A DNA stretch of 64,000 bases from contig NZ_OU659204.1 of the NCBI RefSeq assembly GCF_915403165.1, positions 1 to 64,000 on the forward strand, written 5' to 3'. This document shows positions 29,147-37,939 of the stretch, piece after piece. The notes under the pieces are model-generated. The model was not told the origin of the DNA. It searched no databases and worked only from the letters and a program-made list of their open reading frames with translations. A program made the position numbers and the translations under genes. The stretch comes from Providencia alcalifaciens (GTDB lineage: Bacteria; Pseudomonadota; Gammaproteobacteria; Enterobacterales; Enterobacteriaceae). Each line of letters starts with the position of its first letter. Position 1 is the stretch's first letter.

Positions 29147-29686
29147 ATGGGACGTCAACGAACCATCGATCGCGAGAAAGTGCTAGAAGCAGCAGAAGAG
29201 ATTGTGATTAATCAAGGTGCTACCGCACTAACGATTGATGCAGTCGCCAAATCAATGGGGATTTCTAAAGGGGGAGTCCAATACTGCTTTGGTAATAAAG
29301 AGGCCTTAATTGATGCCATGTTTGAGCGTTGGAGCCACTCTTACGATGAAATTTTCAGCCGCATGATTGCTCAAGATAATTCCCCTGAAGGCCATGTGAT
29401 TGCCCATATGAAAGCTACTGCGGACCACGATAAAACCAGTATCGCCAAAGGTGCCGCATTAATGGCTTCTCTACTTCAAACACCCGAATATTTAGAAAGC
29501 ACCCGTAAATGGTATCGAGAACGTATTGCTAATTTAGACTTATCAACCGAAAGCGGTAAACGCGCTAGATTGCTATTTTTAGCCACTGAAGGCACTTTTA
29601 TTTTGCGCCATTTTGGTTTGATGGATATTGACGATGCTGAATGGCAGTCAATATTCAGCGATATCGAAAACACCTTTAAATTTTAG
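29147..29686 (+). CDS. smvR: TetR-family repressor SmvR
   Basis: A 179-residue TetR-type repressor has an N-terminal helix-turn-helix (residues ~8-55; ALTIDAVAKSMGISKGGVQYCFGNKEALIDAM) and an all-helical ligand-binding C-terminal domain. It is divergently transcribed from smvA, which it is expected to repress until cationic biocide is bound. The length and the sequence MGRQRTIDREKVLEAAEEIV agree with enterobacterial SmvR. AAAGAGG precedes the start at 12 bp. Confidence 0.88.
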   Translation: MGRQRTIDREKVLEAAEEIVINQGATALTIDAVAKSMGISKGGVQYCFGNKEALIDAMFERWSHSYDEIFSRMIAQDNSPEGHVIAHMKATADHDKTSIAKGAALMASLLQTPEYLESTRKWYRERIANLDLSTESGKRARLLFLATEGTFILRHFGLMDIDDAEWQSIFSDIENTFKF

Positions 29687-29755
29687 GCTAAAATCCATTT
29701 TTGATATCTCTAACACTCTCTTTTTTATATTTTTATCTAAAAAGGAGAGTATTCA

Positions 29756-30637
29756 ATGAATAGAATAAGTAATGGGTGTGCAGGTAAAGTATTTCAGCCA
29801 CATATTGAACAAAACCAATCCGCTTTGGCGAAACCTAAAAATAAAAAAAATGTGTTTATAGAGAGAGTAAACAGGTTGTTTAATACCTGCTTGTTTCATA
29901 CATTGTTAAAACACCCCAAGAAAACAAAAAATACCGAAATCATCCCTTCCCATCAAAGCTTCGTAAAACTGGCAATCCCTGAAGTTATCCCTCTAAAGAC
30001 ACTCAAAAATACGAATTTAGCGCCAAACAAAGTACACATTGAACCGATCGTACATATTGAACCTATAATCGAAAAAGCGATACCAAGTGAAATAGACCAA
30101 TTCACAAAAAAATTACATCATCTCAATATCATCTTTAAAAATGATGCGTTCGGCGCTGATCATCGACCTACCTTTTTAGTCAAAAATCACTCGGCAAATC
30201 GCACAATCACCCTCAACAGACATAATTATCTTGGTAAGGGGGAATATGGAACTGCCTATCGAGTAGGTGACTTTGTGATTAAAATTCCTCATCGCGATTT
30301 AAACTTTAAATACAATAAATATGCGAAATACGATCGCTGCGTCAGAGTATTAAATGAGGTAAATCAAGATATTAACTTTTCTCGTTCTATTACGCTAGCA
30401 AACGGCAACATTATTTTAGTCACTAAGTTTATTGATGGAAAATCGATAAAAGGTAAGGAGGCTTTTGATTTTGTTAAATCAAGAGGAAGAATAATTATGG
30501 ATTATAATTCTGATGGAAATGTAAAAAGAGACAATAAAAATAACACCTATTTAATTGATGCTGATTTTGTCGCGCAACCCAAAAAATTAAATCGAAAACT
30601 ATCAATAGGCACAATTGATATTTATAAGCGTTATTAG
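29756..30637 (+). CDS. Minimal kinase-fold protein, possible secreted effector
   Basis: This 293-residue protein has a poorly structured, Asn/Lys/Pro-rich N-terminal ~110 residues and then a reduced protein-kinase fold. Visible are the glycine loop G160-K-G-E-Y-G165 in YLGKGEYGTAYRVG, the ATP-binding lysine K176 in FVIKIPH, an alpha-C glutamate candidate in RVLNEVNQ, hinge-like VTKFIDGKSI, a catalytic-loop candidate D249-YNSDGN255, and the metal-binding D268 in LIDADF. The chain ends about 25 residues later, so the usual C-lobe is missing, as in the type III effectors of the OspG/NleH/HopBF1 kind. The HRD spacing is one residue longer than standard. It is strongly AT-rich. A clear AAGGAG precedes the ATG. 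Effector status is inference. Confidence 0.6.
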   Translation: MNRISNGCAGKVFQPHIEQNQSALAKPKNKKNVFIERVNRLFNTCLFHTLLKHPKKTKNTEIIPSHQSFVKLAIPEVIPLKTLKNTNLAPNKVHIEPIVHIEPIIEKAIPSEIDQFTKKLHHLNIIFKNDAFGADHRPTFLVKNHSANRTITLNRHNYLGKGEYGTAYRVGDFVIKIPHRDLNFKYNKYAKYDRCVRVLNEVNQDINFSRSITLANGNIILVTKFIDGKSIKGKEAFDFVKSRGRIIMDYNSDGNVKRDNKNNTYLIDADFVAQPKKLNRKLSIGTIDIYKRY

Positions 30638-30669
30638 AATCAATGATAACAAGATAAATAACTAAACTA

Positions 30670-30699
30670 AAAATCCGGTTAACATTAACCGGATTTTAT
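30670..30699. terminator. Bidirectional terminator after the kinase-like gene
   Basis: The inverted repeat AAAATCCGGTTAA / TTAACCGGATTTT (13-bp arms, 2-base centre, so the true loop is larger) with A and T tracts on both sides lies between convergent genes. Confidence 0.85.
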
Positions 30700-30708
30700 C
30701 TGAAAGTA

Positions 30709-31356
30709 TTAGGCATTAATTTTTCGCAAGTGCTTATATATGGTTGCAGAGCTGATACCTAATTCAACAGAAACAATTTTATGAGCCGCTGGAAACTCAA
30801 ACATTCCACTATCATGGAGTTCTTTGATGATTTCGTAATTCTTATTTTTACTTGGGATATTTTTGTTGGAATAGACCGTATTCTTGATCGGCTCAAGGTG
30901 ATCCATAATTAACTTATTAATATCCTGAGAAAAATTTTCATTCTTTGAGTTGTGACTGCTGCTCATCAAATCAACCATGGCATTCATCGGCATGTCCAAT
31001 GCCCAGTTCATGCACACCATTCCAATAGGTTGATTATCTAAGTTAACAATCAGTGTGGAAGAAGAACGGAAAGGTCGGATACTTTTGGTATTAAAGTAAA
31101 CATCCCACGATGAATGATTCTTTTTAAATCCTGCCAACTTTTCCAGCGCGATATTGGTCACTGGTGCCCCAAGAGTTCTTCCTGTTAAATGCCCATTCGC
31201 AATATGAATCACTGAACTGTGTAAATCTTCAAAACTGTGTAGAACAACTTCACAATATGGCCCCAAAAATTCACCAAGGCACTCAATCATCGGAATATAT
31301 GATCGCAGTAATTTGCGGTCATCTTCCGTAAACACATGATTAATACTCGTTTCCAT
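30709..31356 (-). CDS. DauR-like PAS/HTH transcriptional regulator (YheO family)
   Basis: A 215-residue regulator has an N-terminal PAS-like sensor (YheO type; LGPYCEVVLHSFEDLHSSVIHIANGHLTGR), where FEDLxxSVxxIANGH is the family signature. The C-terminal helix-turn-helix is FEFPAAHKIVSVELGISSATIYKHLRKI. DauR of Pseudomonas, from this family, represses D-arginine catabolism genes. Here the gene is divergent from the RidA-MFS-TIM-barrel operon, 192 bp away, which it presumably regulates in response to that pathway's substrate. Ligand unknown. Confidence 0.82.
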   Translation of the reverse strand: METSINHVFTEDDRKLLRSYIPMIECLGEFLGPYCEVVLHSFEDLHSSVIHIANGHLTGRTLGAPVTNIALEKLAGFKKNHSSWDVYFNTKSIRPFRSSSTLIVNLDNQPIGMVCMNWALDMPMNAMVDLMSSSHNSKNENFSQDINKLIMDHLEPIKNTVYSNKNIPSKNKNYEIIKELHDSGMFEFPAAHKIVSVELGISSATIYKHLRKINA

Positions 31357-31548
31357 ATTTGTTAGCCTTCAATAAATTGATTTATTAATTTTAGATAATC
31401 AAGTCAACTATTTCAATCCTAAAAACCAAATCACCTCACTGAGTAAACTATTTTTTTACTTAATCAAATTATAGACGCCCATCACGGTGTTGAATTTTTC
31501 CATGTGGTTAAATGCTGATCATCAAATAGCGTCATTAAAGGAGTCAAT

Positions 31549-31926
31549 ATGATCATCTCAACCACCAATGCCCCAAAAGCCATTGGTCCTTATTCTCAAG
31601 CAAGACAAGTGGGTAATACCGTTTATATTTCTGGCTGCTGCCCTTTTCATCATGAAGATGGATCCGTTGTCGGAACAGACATCACGGCACAAACCCATCA
31701 GGTAATGAAAAATCTACAAGCTATCGTTGAAGCAGCGGGTTTAACCATGAATGACGTTGTTAAAACCACCTGCTTTATCAGTGATATGAATAACTTTGCG
31801 ACATTTAATGGAATTTACCAATCCTATTTCTCTGAAGGTATCTACCCTGCCCGTTCATGTGTGGAAGTTTCTCGTCTACCAAAAGATGTATTTATTGAAG
31901 TTGAGGCTGTCGTTGTAAAACAATAA
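31549..31926 (+). CDS. RidA-family enamine/imine deaminase
   Basis: RidA proteins hydrolyse reactive enamine/imine intermediates released by PLP enzymes or amino-acid oxidases. The 125-residue length is typical. APKAIGPYSQARQVGNTVYISG is the N-terminal signature, and ARSCVEVSRLPKDVFIEVEAV contains the substrate-carboxylate-binding arginine and the C-terminal glutamate. It is likely not the housekeeping RidA but a catabolic paralogue, because it heads an operon with an MFS transporter (15 bp gap) and a TIM-barrel enzyme, opposite a DauR-like regulator. An AAAGGAG ribosome-binding site precedes it. Confidence 0.9.
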   Translation: MIISTTNAPKAIGPYSQARQVGNTVYISGCCPFHHEDGSVVGTDITAQTHQVMKNLQAIVEAAGLTMNDVVKTTCFISDMNNFATFNGIYQSYFSEGIYPARSCVEVSRLPKDVFIEVEAVVVKQ

Positions 31927-31941
31927 TAACAAGGCGGATGT

Positions 31942-33195
31942 ATGAATAAGTGGATAAGACTTAGTTTTCTCATTCTTGGTGCTGGAACCATTTTCAAATT
32001 ATCCAGTATGAAAGATGTTTTCTATGTTCCTATGCAGCAAGATTGGGGACTGACAAATGCTCAAATTGGTTTCGGTTTTACTGTTTACACTATTGTTCAA
32101 ACCATTGGTCTATTTTCATCGTTATATATTGCGGATAGATTTTCTAAAAAAATTCTTCTACCCGTAGGATTAATTGGTGTTGGGCTTTGTGGAGCATACT
32201 TATCCACACTTCCGCCATTTACAGGCTATCTCATCTCATTTGCCGTGATGGCCTTATTCGCCGATGTGATTTATTGGCCTGTATTGCTTAAAGCCGTTCG
32301 TTTGCTCGGTGATAAAAAAGAGCAAGGTCGTTTATTTGGTTTCCTAGAAGCTGGCCGCGGCATTGTTGACGTGATCATTGCTTCCGGTGCGCTGTACGTG
32401 TTTGTGCTATTTGGTGAAGGCAAAGCAGGTATGCAAGCCGGGTTGATGTTCTATACCATCGTAACGGTATTAATCGGGGTCATCACTTATTTCATCGTGA
32501 CCGATGATGATAAAAAAGTGGTTGAAAACGCGTCTGATGCAAATAAACAAGTTATTGAAGGGATTAAAAGTGTCATTAAATGCCCTAACCTCTGGTTAGC
32601 ATCGATGACTATCTTCTTTATCTATGCATCATACTGTGGATTGACTTACTTCATTCCATTCTTGAAAGATATTTATGCACTACCCATCGCATTAGTGGGT
32701 GCTTACGGGATTATTAACCAATATGCACTGAAAATGGTCGGTGGCCCAATTGGCGGTTATTTATCTGACAAAGTCTTTAAATCGCCAACCAAATTCTTGC
32801 AGTTCACCTGCTTATTAGCCGCAGCCGCGATGGCGCTGTTCATGCTACTGCCTCATGAAACCATGAACGTTTATTTAGGCATGGCTGCGACATTAGGATT
32901 TGGTGCAATTATTTTCTGCCAGCGCGCTATCTTCTTCGCTCCAATGGAAGAAATCGGCACTAAGCGTGAATATGCGGGTTCTGCGATGGCATTTGCTTGT
33001 ATTCTTGGTTACATGCCAGCTATGTTTGCTTACGCTATTTATGGTTCATTCTTAGATAACTACCCTGGCATTACTGGTTATAACTTTGTTTTTGGCATGA
33101 TGATCATGTTCAGTTTGCTCGGTTTTGTGACAGCTAAAATCTTAACTAAACGCATCAAACAACGCGAAGCTGCCGCTATTACAGCCAATGAATAG
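31942..33195 (+). CDS. MFS transporter of the RidA operon
   Basis: This 417-residue protein has 12 hydrophobic segments of MFS type, with FGFTVYTIVQTIGLFSSLYIADRFSKK covering helix 2 and the following loop motif in weak form, and a central cytoplasmic loop around residue 190-205 (DDDKKVVENASDANKQVIEG). It resembles OPA/GlpT-like and uncharacterised metabolite transporters more than drug pumps. It probably imports the pathway substrate. It starts 15 bp after ridA and overlaps only the extended reading frame of the next gene. Confidence 0.78.
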   Translation: MNKWIRLSFLILGAGTIFKLSSMKDVFYVPMQQDWGLTNAQIGFGFTVYTIVQTIGLFSSLYIADRFSKKILLPVGLIGVGLCGAYLSTLPPFTGYLISFAVMALFADVIYWPVLLKAVRLLGDKKEQGRLFGFLEAGRGIVDVIIASGALYVFVLFGEGKAGMQAGLMFYTIVTVLIGVITYFIVTDDDKKVVENASDANKQVIEGIKSVIKCPNLWLASMTIFFIYASYCGLTYFIPFLKDIYALPIALVGAYGIINQYALKMVGGPIGGYLSDKVFKSPTKFLQFTCLLAAAAMALFMLLPHETMNVYLGMAATLGFGAIIFCQRAIFFAPMEEIGTKREYAGSAMAFACILGYMPAMFAYAIYGSFLDNYPGITGYNFVFGMMIMFSLLGFVTAKILTKRIKQREAAAITANE

Positions 33196-33217
33196 AATTG
33201 ATATTACAGGTGAAAAA

Positions 33218-34192
33218 ATGAATAACATCGAAGCTAAGAAAATTGTTGAACGCATTGACTCCATGCCGCTGTATCTTCACGCTTATGCATTCCATTTAAA
33301 TATGCGAAAAGAACGTGTATTACCCGATGATTTATTAGAAATCGCGAAAAAGCTCCATCTTACTGGCGCAAAAATCCATGTTGAAGACGGTGAGACTCAA
33401 TCACTGAAAACCATGAGTGATGAACAACTCGATACCTTCGGGAAAAAAGCCAAAGCGTATAATCTCGACCTGAAAATTGAAACCAGTTCATCCGCAGCAA
33501 GCGCTATTGATGAAGCTGTGCATATCGCGCTAAAAACAGGGGCAAGCTCTATTCGTTTTTATCCTCGCTATGAAGGACATTTACAAGATGTATTGCAAAA
33601 AGTGAGCGCGGATATTCAATACATCAAAGAGACCTATGAGCATACAGGGCTGAAATTTGTTATTGAACAACATGAAGATTTAAAAAGTCATGAATTAAAT
33701 CAGTTGGTTGAAGATGCTAATTTCCCTAACTTTTCATTACTGTTTGATTTTGGAAATATGTTTAATGCTAATGAGCTTCCGCTTGAAGCATTCGAAAACA
33801 TGAAAAACAACATTACCCAAGTGCATATGAAAGATGCGATACGCGTTCCTGAAGGCAAAGGTTTTGGTCATAAAGCCAGTCTTTCTGGTGAAGGGGAAGT
33901 TCCCGTCAAAGCATTATTAAAACAATTGATTTGCTTAGGTGATGAACAACCTCAAGTGGTTTCATTCGGTTTAGAAGAGGAAGTGGATTACTATGCGCCA
34001 GCATTTCGTTTTGATGATGAAGGCGATAATCCATGGATCCCTTACCGCGGTGCTAGTGAAACCCCGATGCCAGTCGAAGGGCTCGATATGCGGTTAGAAA
34101 AAGAGTTGAATGATGCTATGAATCAGCTCACTTTCATTCGAAATATTGCTCAAGAATTAAAGCAAGAAGCACTCAAAGTTCTTAATCAATAG
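33218..34192 (+). CDS. TIM-barrel sugar isomerase/epimerase-like protein
   Basis: This 324-residue protein has the xylose-isomerase-like TIM-barrel pattern. Metal-ligand-type motifs appear as FVIEQHEDL (Glu at strand end), LLFDFGNMFNA (Asp), QVHMKDAIR (His and Asp), and a late GLEEEVDYY. I chose the ATG at 33218, not the earlier one inside the MFS stop, because CAGGTGA lies just upstream. It is not UlaE: the sequence around the active site differs. The gene closes the RidA operon and a terminator follows at 34210. Role: probably isomerisation of the imported compound; unproven. Confidence 0.72.
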   Translation: MNNIEAKKIVERIDSMPLYLHAYAFHLNMRKERVLPDDLLEIAKKLHLTGAKIHVEDGETQSLKTMSDEQLDTFGKKAKAYNLDLKIETSSSAASAIDEAVHIALKTGASSIRFYPRYEGHLQDVLQKVSADIQYIKETYEHTGLKFVIEQHEDLKSHELNQLVEDANFPNFSLLFDFGNMFNANELPLEAFENMKNNITQVHMKDAIRVPEGKGFGHKASLSGEGEVPVKALLKQLICLGDEQPQVVSFGLEEEVDYYAPAFRFDDEGDNPWIPYRGASETPMPVEGLDMRLEKELNDAMNQLTFIRNIAQELKQEALKVLNQ

Positions 34193-34209
34193 CCCTTCTT
34201 TCCATCATA

Positions 34210-34247
34210 AAAAATCCGATAATATGATGAATGTTATCGGATTTTTT
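34210..34247. terminator. Bidirectional terminator after the TIM-barrel gene
   Basis: A 13-bp stem (AAAAATCCGATAA / TTATCGGATTTTT) with an 11-base loop serves the two convergent genes either side. Confidence 0.88.
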
Positions 34248-34264
34248 GCGATTAAATTAATGGA

Positions 34265-35341
34265 TTACTTCTTATCATACACACTCGGTACAAACACATT
34301 TCTTTCGATCATTTTCTCGATTTGCTTATTTAAAATGGTTTCTCGGTAGTGCTTATGATTGCCTTGTGGCTCATGTAAGTAGGTGTTTTTCGGGTAAATT
34401 GGCGTTTCATAAATGAGCTGAGCGCATTCAGTTCGAATGTCTTTTAACCAATTACTTACTGAGGCATTTGCGCGGTGATGGCGCATCGCTTCGATATCAA
34501 TGACCCCATAAACATAGGTAGAACCGTTAGTATCCTCTTGTTTACCCACAATTTTACCCTTGTAGTCCACAATCAGCGATCGACCACCACCACAGTCAAT
34601 TGGCGCTTGTGTGGTTGGGAACATATACATTGAGCCAATATTCGGTGCCACTACATAAAAGTTATTTTCTAACGCACGGGCGCGGTTAGAAATTTCAAAT
34701 AGGTCATTTTCAGTAAATGGTGTCGGTAATGAGGCGCGATACACTACTTCTGCCCCATTTAATGCCAGACCACGGCCGTTTTCAGGGAAGTTTCCTTCCA
34801 TGGCCATCATTATCCCTAATCGGCCAATTTCAGTATCAACAACTGGCCAGAAAGATTGTAATGAACGCCCATATTTTTTTATCCACTCATCGTACAGATC
34901 ATGAGGCGATGCCGAACGTTCACACGGCAGCAAAGAGGACATTTTATAGTGCTTCAGGATAATGTTGCCTTTGGGATCAATAATAAACCCAACGTTAAAC
35001 ATAATACCCGGCCAATCTGGGTCACGGGTTTTTGCTTGCGCCATGATGTACACATTTTGAGATTTCGCTAATTCACCCAATCTGTCAGTCTCTGGGCCTG
35101 GGATATCAATCGCGCCATCTTTTAAAAATTCAGCAATAGGTAAATCCAATGCTTCATCGTTGAAACCTTGTAAAGCCCCCTCAGGGAGGACAAGTAAACG
35201 AACCGGGAGATCCAATGAAGATAGCCACAGCGCACCGTGAGATAGCTCCTCAAGATGGTCGATATTTTTCATAATATCGCTACGCGTTTTTATTCCCCAC
35301 GTTGTTGGTACTAAACCCACTACACCATATGGCTTTATCAT
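34265..35341 (-). CDS. Nitrilase-superfamily protein lacking the catalytic cysteine
   Basis: A 358-residue nitrilase/amidase-fold protein related to aliphatic amidases and formamidases. The catalytic glutamate (E54 in VLPEGALQG) and a lysine (K133 in LKHYKM) are in place. The nucleophile position, Cys in the family pattern ICYDGNFPE, reads MAMEGNFPE with alanine 180, encoded GCC. The rest of the fold is conserved (NGAEVVYRASLPTP, RALENNFYVVAPNIG). Either it is a non-hydrolytic binding protein or it uses another chemistry. It is convergent with the RidA operon and probably belongs to the same catabolic locus. The start is preceded by GGAGAATT. Confidence 0.78.
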   Translation of the reverse strand: MIKPYGVVGLVPTTWGIKTRSDIMKNIDHLEELSHGALWLSSLDLPVRLLVLPEGALQGFNDEALDLPIAEFLKDGAIDIPGPETDRLGELAKSQNVYIMAQAKTRDPDWPGIMFNVGFIIDPKGNIILKHYKMSSLLPCERSASPHDLYDEWIKKYGRSLQSFWPVVDTEIGRLGIMMAMEGNFPENGRGLALNGAEVVYRASLPTPFTENDLFEISNRARALENNFYVVAPNIGSMYMFPTTQAPIDCGGGRSLIVDYKGKIVGKQEDTNGSTYVYGVIDIEAMRHHRANASVSNWLKDIRTECAQLIYETPIYPKNTYLHEPQGNHKHYRETILNKQIEKMIERNVFVPSVYDKK

Positions 35342-35899
35342 AATAATTCTCCGATTTTATTTTCGATTTACCTGCATTTGGTATTGTTCAAAAATCAAAC
35401 TCATCGAATATTATTCACATGTTAAATTTATGTCAAATAAATATTAAATTACATTTTTTGGATATTCACACTTAATCTGTTCAATATTTAACACTAATAT
35501 TTAAAATAAAAAAACAAGCTATAAACATATTAACAATCTAGCGAAAGTCTTATTATCTATAAATATAACCCTGCGTTACTTTATTTAAAATAACAGTAAA
35601 ATCAATGCAGTGTATCTTTATTGTTATTTTTAATTTCTCCATGGAATCAATATAGGAAAACATTTTCATTCTTAAGAATAGAAACAAAAATAGCGAGCAA
35701 TCTTAAGTTTTACTAATATTTAATCAAAAAACAAAAACTGCAAAAAATATCCTATTTCTGCATTTATTGTACATTTAATTAACATTTCTATTGTGATTTA
35801 ACTTAAAAAAGTAAAGTGTAATGTCGGCTTTTCAGATTTAAAAATATACGTACTTGCCATTAAAAAAATATCGGTCGAATAACGATTAGAGAGTGATTT
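35342..35899. other. Intergenic AT-rich region between nitrilase-like and MFS genes
   Basis: This 558-bp divergent gap is very AT-rich with no gene that I can support. It holds both promoters. Several stretches of As and Ts suggest bent, H-NS-bound DNA. I found no clear palindromic operator. Confidence 0.6.
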
Positions 35900-37192
35900 A
35901 TGACAATACAAACATCTGAAATTACATCTGTCTCCTCAAAACGCACGACCTTTAAAGTCATGCTGGTTTGCTGGCTAAGCATTTTATTTGAAGGTTATGA
36001 CGTGGGGGTGATGGGTGCGGTTTTACCCACACTCTCTGAATACAAAGAGTGGAATTTAACGCCTATTGAATTAGGTGCCTTAAGCAGTTACACCCTCGTG
36101 GGAATGTTCTTTGGTGCTTTTATTATCGGAACGTTAAGCGAGTTATATGGTCGACGACGCATGCTATTAATCTGCGTTACGCTGTTTTCGTCCACCATGT
36201 TAGCCACCGCTTTAGCGCCAACACCTTGGTTTTTTGGATTAATGCGTTTTATCGGTGGAGTCGGACTTGGGGGCGTGATCCCCGTTGCCGCCGCTCTCAC
36301 AATTGAATATTCACCAACAGAAAAACGGTCGTTTAACTATGCCATTATGTACTCAGGTTACTCTCTGGGTATCTTATGTGCCGCATTAGTGGCGATTGCT
36401 ATTCTTAGCCAATTTGGATGGCGTGGCGTAATGATGGTCGGGTCATTACCTTTATTATTAATTTGGCCAATGTCCCGCCTGTTACCTGAGTCTATTGAAT
36501 ACCTCAATAACCGAGGGCAACACGAAAAGGCGAGAAAACTAGCGGAGAAACTTGAAGTCGCTTATCACGAACCCGTGAAACAAGAAAAACAATCTTCCCG
36601 TAGCTTAAAAGAAGTGGTCGCGATTATCTTTTCCAAAGATTACCTGCGAGCAACCTGCTGTTTTTGGGTCGCACTGTTTTGTGGTGGATTTATCGTTTAC
36701 GGCTTAAATACGTGGCTGCCATCCATTATGCGCAAAGAAGGTTATGATCTCGGCTCCAGCTTAACCTTTTTAGTCGTGTTCAGTTTATCTTCTGCGCTAG
36801 GTGGGTTATTCCTCGGGAAAGTCGCCGATAAATGTGGTGCTCGCGGCACAGTTGCCTTCTTCTTTATGCTAGGCGCGATGGGTATTGGATTGATGGTCTT
36901 CAAGCAAAATATTTATATGAATTATTTACTTGTGGGTCTCGCGGGGATTGGCTGTATTTCTGCACCATTAATTTTGACGGGCTATGTCGCCCATTTCTAT
37001 CCATCCAGTGTGCGGGCATCCGCAACAGGTTGGACAATGAGTATCTCCCGTGTAGGTGCCATGTCCGGCCCCATGTTCGGGGCTTATATTGCCAGCCTTG
37101 GTGTCGCCAGCAGTTGGAACTTTGCTGCATTCTCTGCAATGACGGTAATAGGCGGTATTGCTGTAATGCTACTTCCAAGTAAACGCTTATAA
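35900..37192 (+). CDS. MFS transporter, aromatic acid:H+ symporter type
   Basis: A 430-residue, 12-helix transporter of the AAHS group (PcaK/BenK/MhbT-like). The first helix contains FEGYDVGVMGAVLPTL, with the conserved Asp of the DGxD-type motif, and the loop motif is GTLSELYGRRRMLLIC. LMRFIGGVGLGGVIPVAAALTIEYSPTEKR is typical of helix 4. In Pseudomonas relatives import aromatic carboxylates. Here it sits next to ascorbate genes and convergent with ulaD, so an acidic sugar or lactone could also be the substrate. Inference only. Confidence 0.8.
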   Translation: MTIQTSEITSVSSKRTTFKVMLVCWLSILFEGYDVGVMGAVLPTLSEYKEWNLTPIELGALSSYTLVGMFFGAFIIGTLSELYGRRRMLLICVTLFSSTMLATALAPTPWFFGLMRFIGGVGLGGVIPVAAALTIEYSPTEKRSFNYAIMYSGYSLGILCAALVAIAILSQFGWRGVMMVGSLPLLLIWPMSRLLPESIEYLNNRGQHEKARKLAEKLEVAYHEPVKQEKQSSRSLKEVVAIIFSKDYLRATCCFWVALFCGGFIVYGLNTWLPSIMRKEGYDLGSSLTFLVVFSLSSALGGLFLGKVADKCGARGTVAFFFMLGAMGIGLMVFKQNIYMNYLLVGLAGIGCISAPLILTGYVAHFYPSSVRASATGWTMSISRVGAMSGPMFGAYIASLGVASSWNFAAFSAMTVIGGIAVMLLPSKRL

Positions 37193-37201
37193 ACCAAAAA
37201 C

Positions 37202-37234
37202 AATATCCCCTCGGTGATTTCGAGGGGATATTTA
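37202..37234. terminator. Bidirectional terminator between MFS and ulaD
   Basis: A perfect 12-bp stem (AATATCCCCTCG / CGAGGGGATATT) with a 7-base loop lies between the convergent stops. Confidence 0.85.
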
Positions 37235-37244
37235 TCAATACCAA

Positions 37245-37889
37245 TTACCAGAAACGAGCAATTTGTTCACGCAATGCTTCTGCGGTGGCTTTTCCTTTTT
37301 CCCCAACCAATGCACGCCCAGCAATAAAGGCTTTAGCTTTGATGCCTTCGAAAAGGTGAATATCTTCTGGCACAATCCCGCCAGTTATCGACAATTCGAG
37401 TCCTAAATCAGAAAGTTGGCGCATTTTGATGAGATCTTCAGGCCCCCAGCCCACTCCAGCTAACTCAGCATCACGAGAACGGTGGTAAATCGCCTGTTTG
37501 ATTCCTAAATTCACCCAGCGCTGCGCATCGTCTAATGTCCAGTTGCCATACAGTTCAATTTGAATTTCACGACCAAATTCATCCGCCACTTTTTTACACG
37601 CAGTGATAGTGGCAATATGTGCTGCTGCCGAAACCGTGATCCAATCCGCGCCTGCTTCGAACGCCATTTTCGATAAAATCGCACCGCCATCCGTGGTTTT
37701 CATATCGCACACAATAATGTGTGATGGATGATTTTTACGTAGGGTTGAAACTGCATTCATACCTTCCGCAAAAGCCAAAATAGTGCCAATTTCAATCACA
37801 TCAACAAAAGACTCCACATTATCAGCAACCGCCAGCGCATCTTTCAGATTGGTTTGGTCTAATGCAATTTGAATTAAAGGTTTAGTCAT
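37245..37889 (-). CDS. ulaD: 3-keto-L-gulonate-6-phosphate decarboxylase
   Basis: UlaD decarboxylates 3-keto-L-gulonate-6-P to L-xylulose-5-P in ascorbate utilisation. The 214-residue protein has the OMP-decarboxylase superfamily pattern: ALDQTN at strand 1, EIGTIL, CDMKTTDGG (the DxKxxD-type Mg2+/proton-shuttle motif), ADWITVSAA, YHRSRDAELAGVGW, and SITGGIVPED near the phosphate site. AGGA lies 7 bp upstream of the ATG. It is the last gene of ulaAB-ulaC-ulaD, 50 bp after ulaC. Confidence 0.92.
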   Translation of the reverse strand: MTKPLIQIALDQTNLKDALAVADNVESFVDVIEIGTILAFAEGMNAVSTLRKNHPSHIIVCDMKTTDGGAILSKMAFEAGADWITVSAAAHIATITACKKVADEFGREIQIELYGNWTLDDAQRWVNLGIKQAIYHRSRDAELAGVGWGPEDLIKMRQLSDLGLELSITGGIVPEDIHLFEGIKAKAFIAGRALVGEKGKATAEALREQIARFW

Positions 37890-37939
37890 TTGATTATCCT
37901 AGTGTTTTAGATTAAATCGGGTATCTGGTGAATAACGGC

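Noticed and set aside
33218..34192. TIM-barrel gene as the missing ulaE
   Set aside because: Sequence around the metal ligands differs from UlaE, it is in an operon with ridA and 7 kb from the ula genes.
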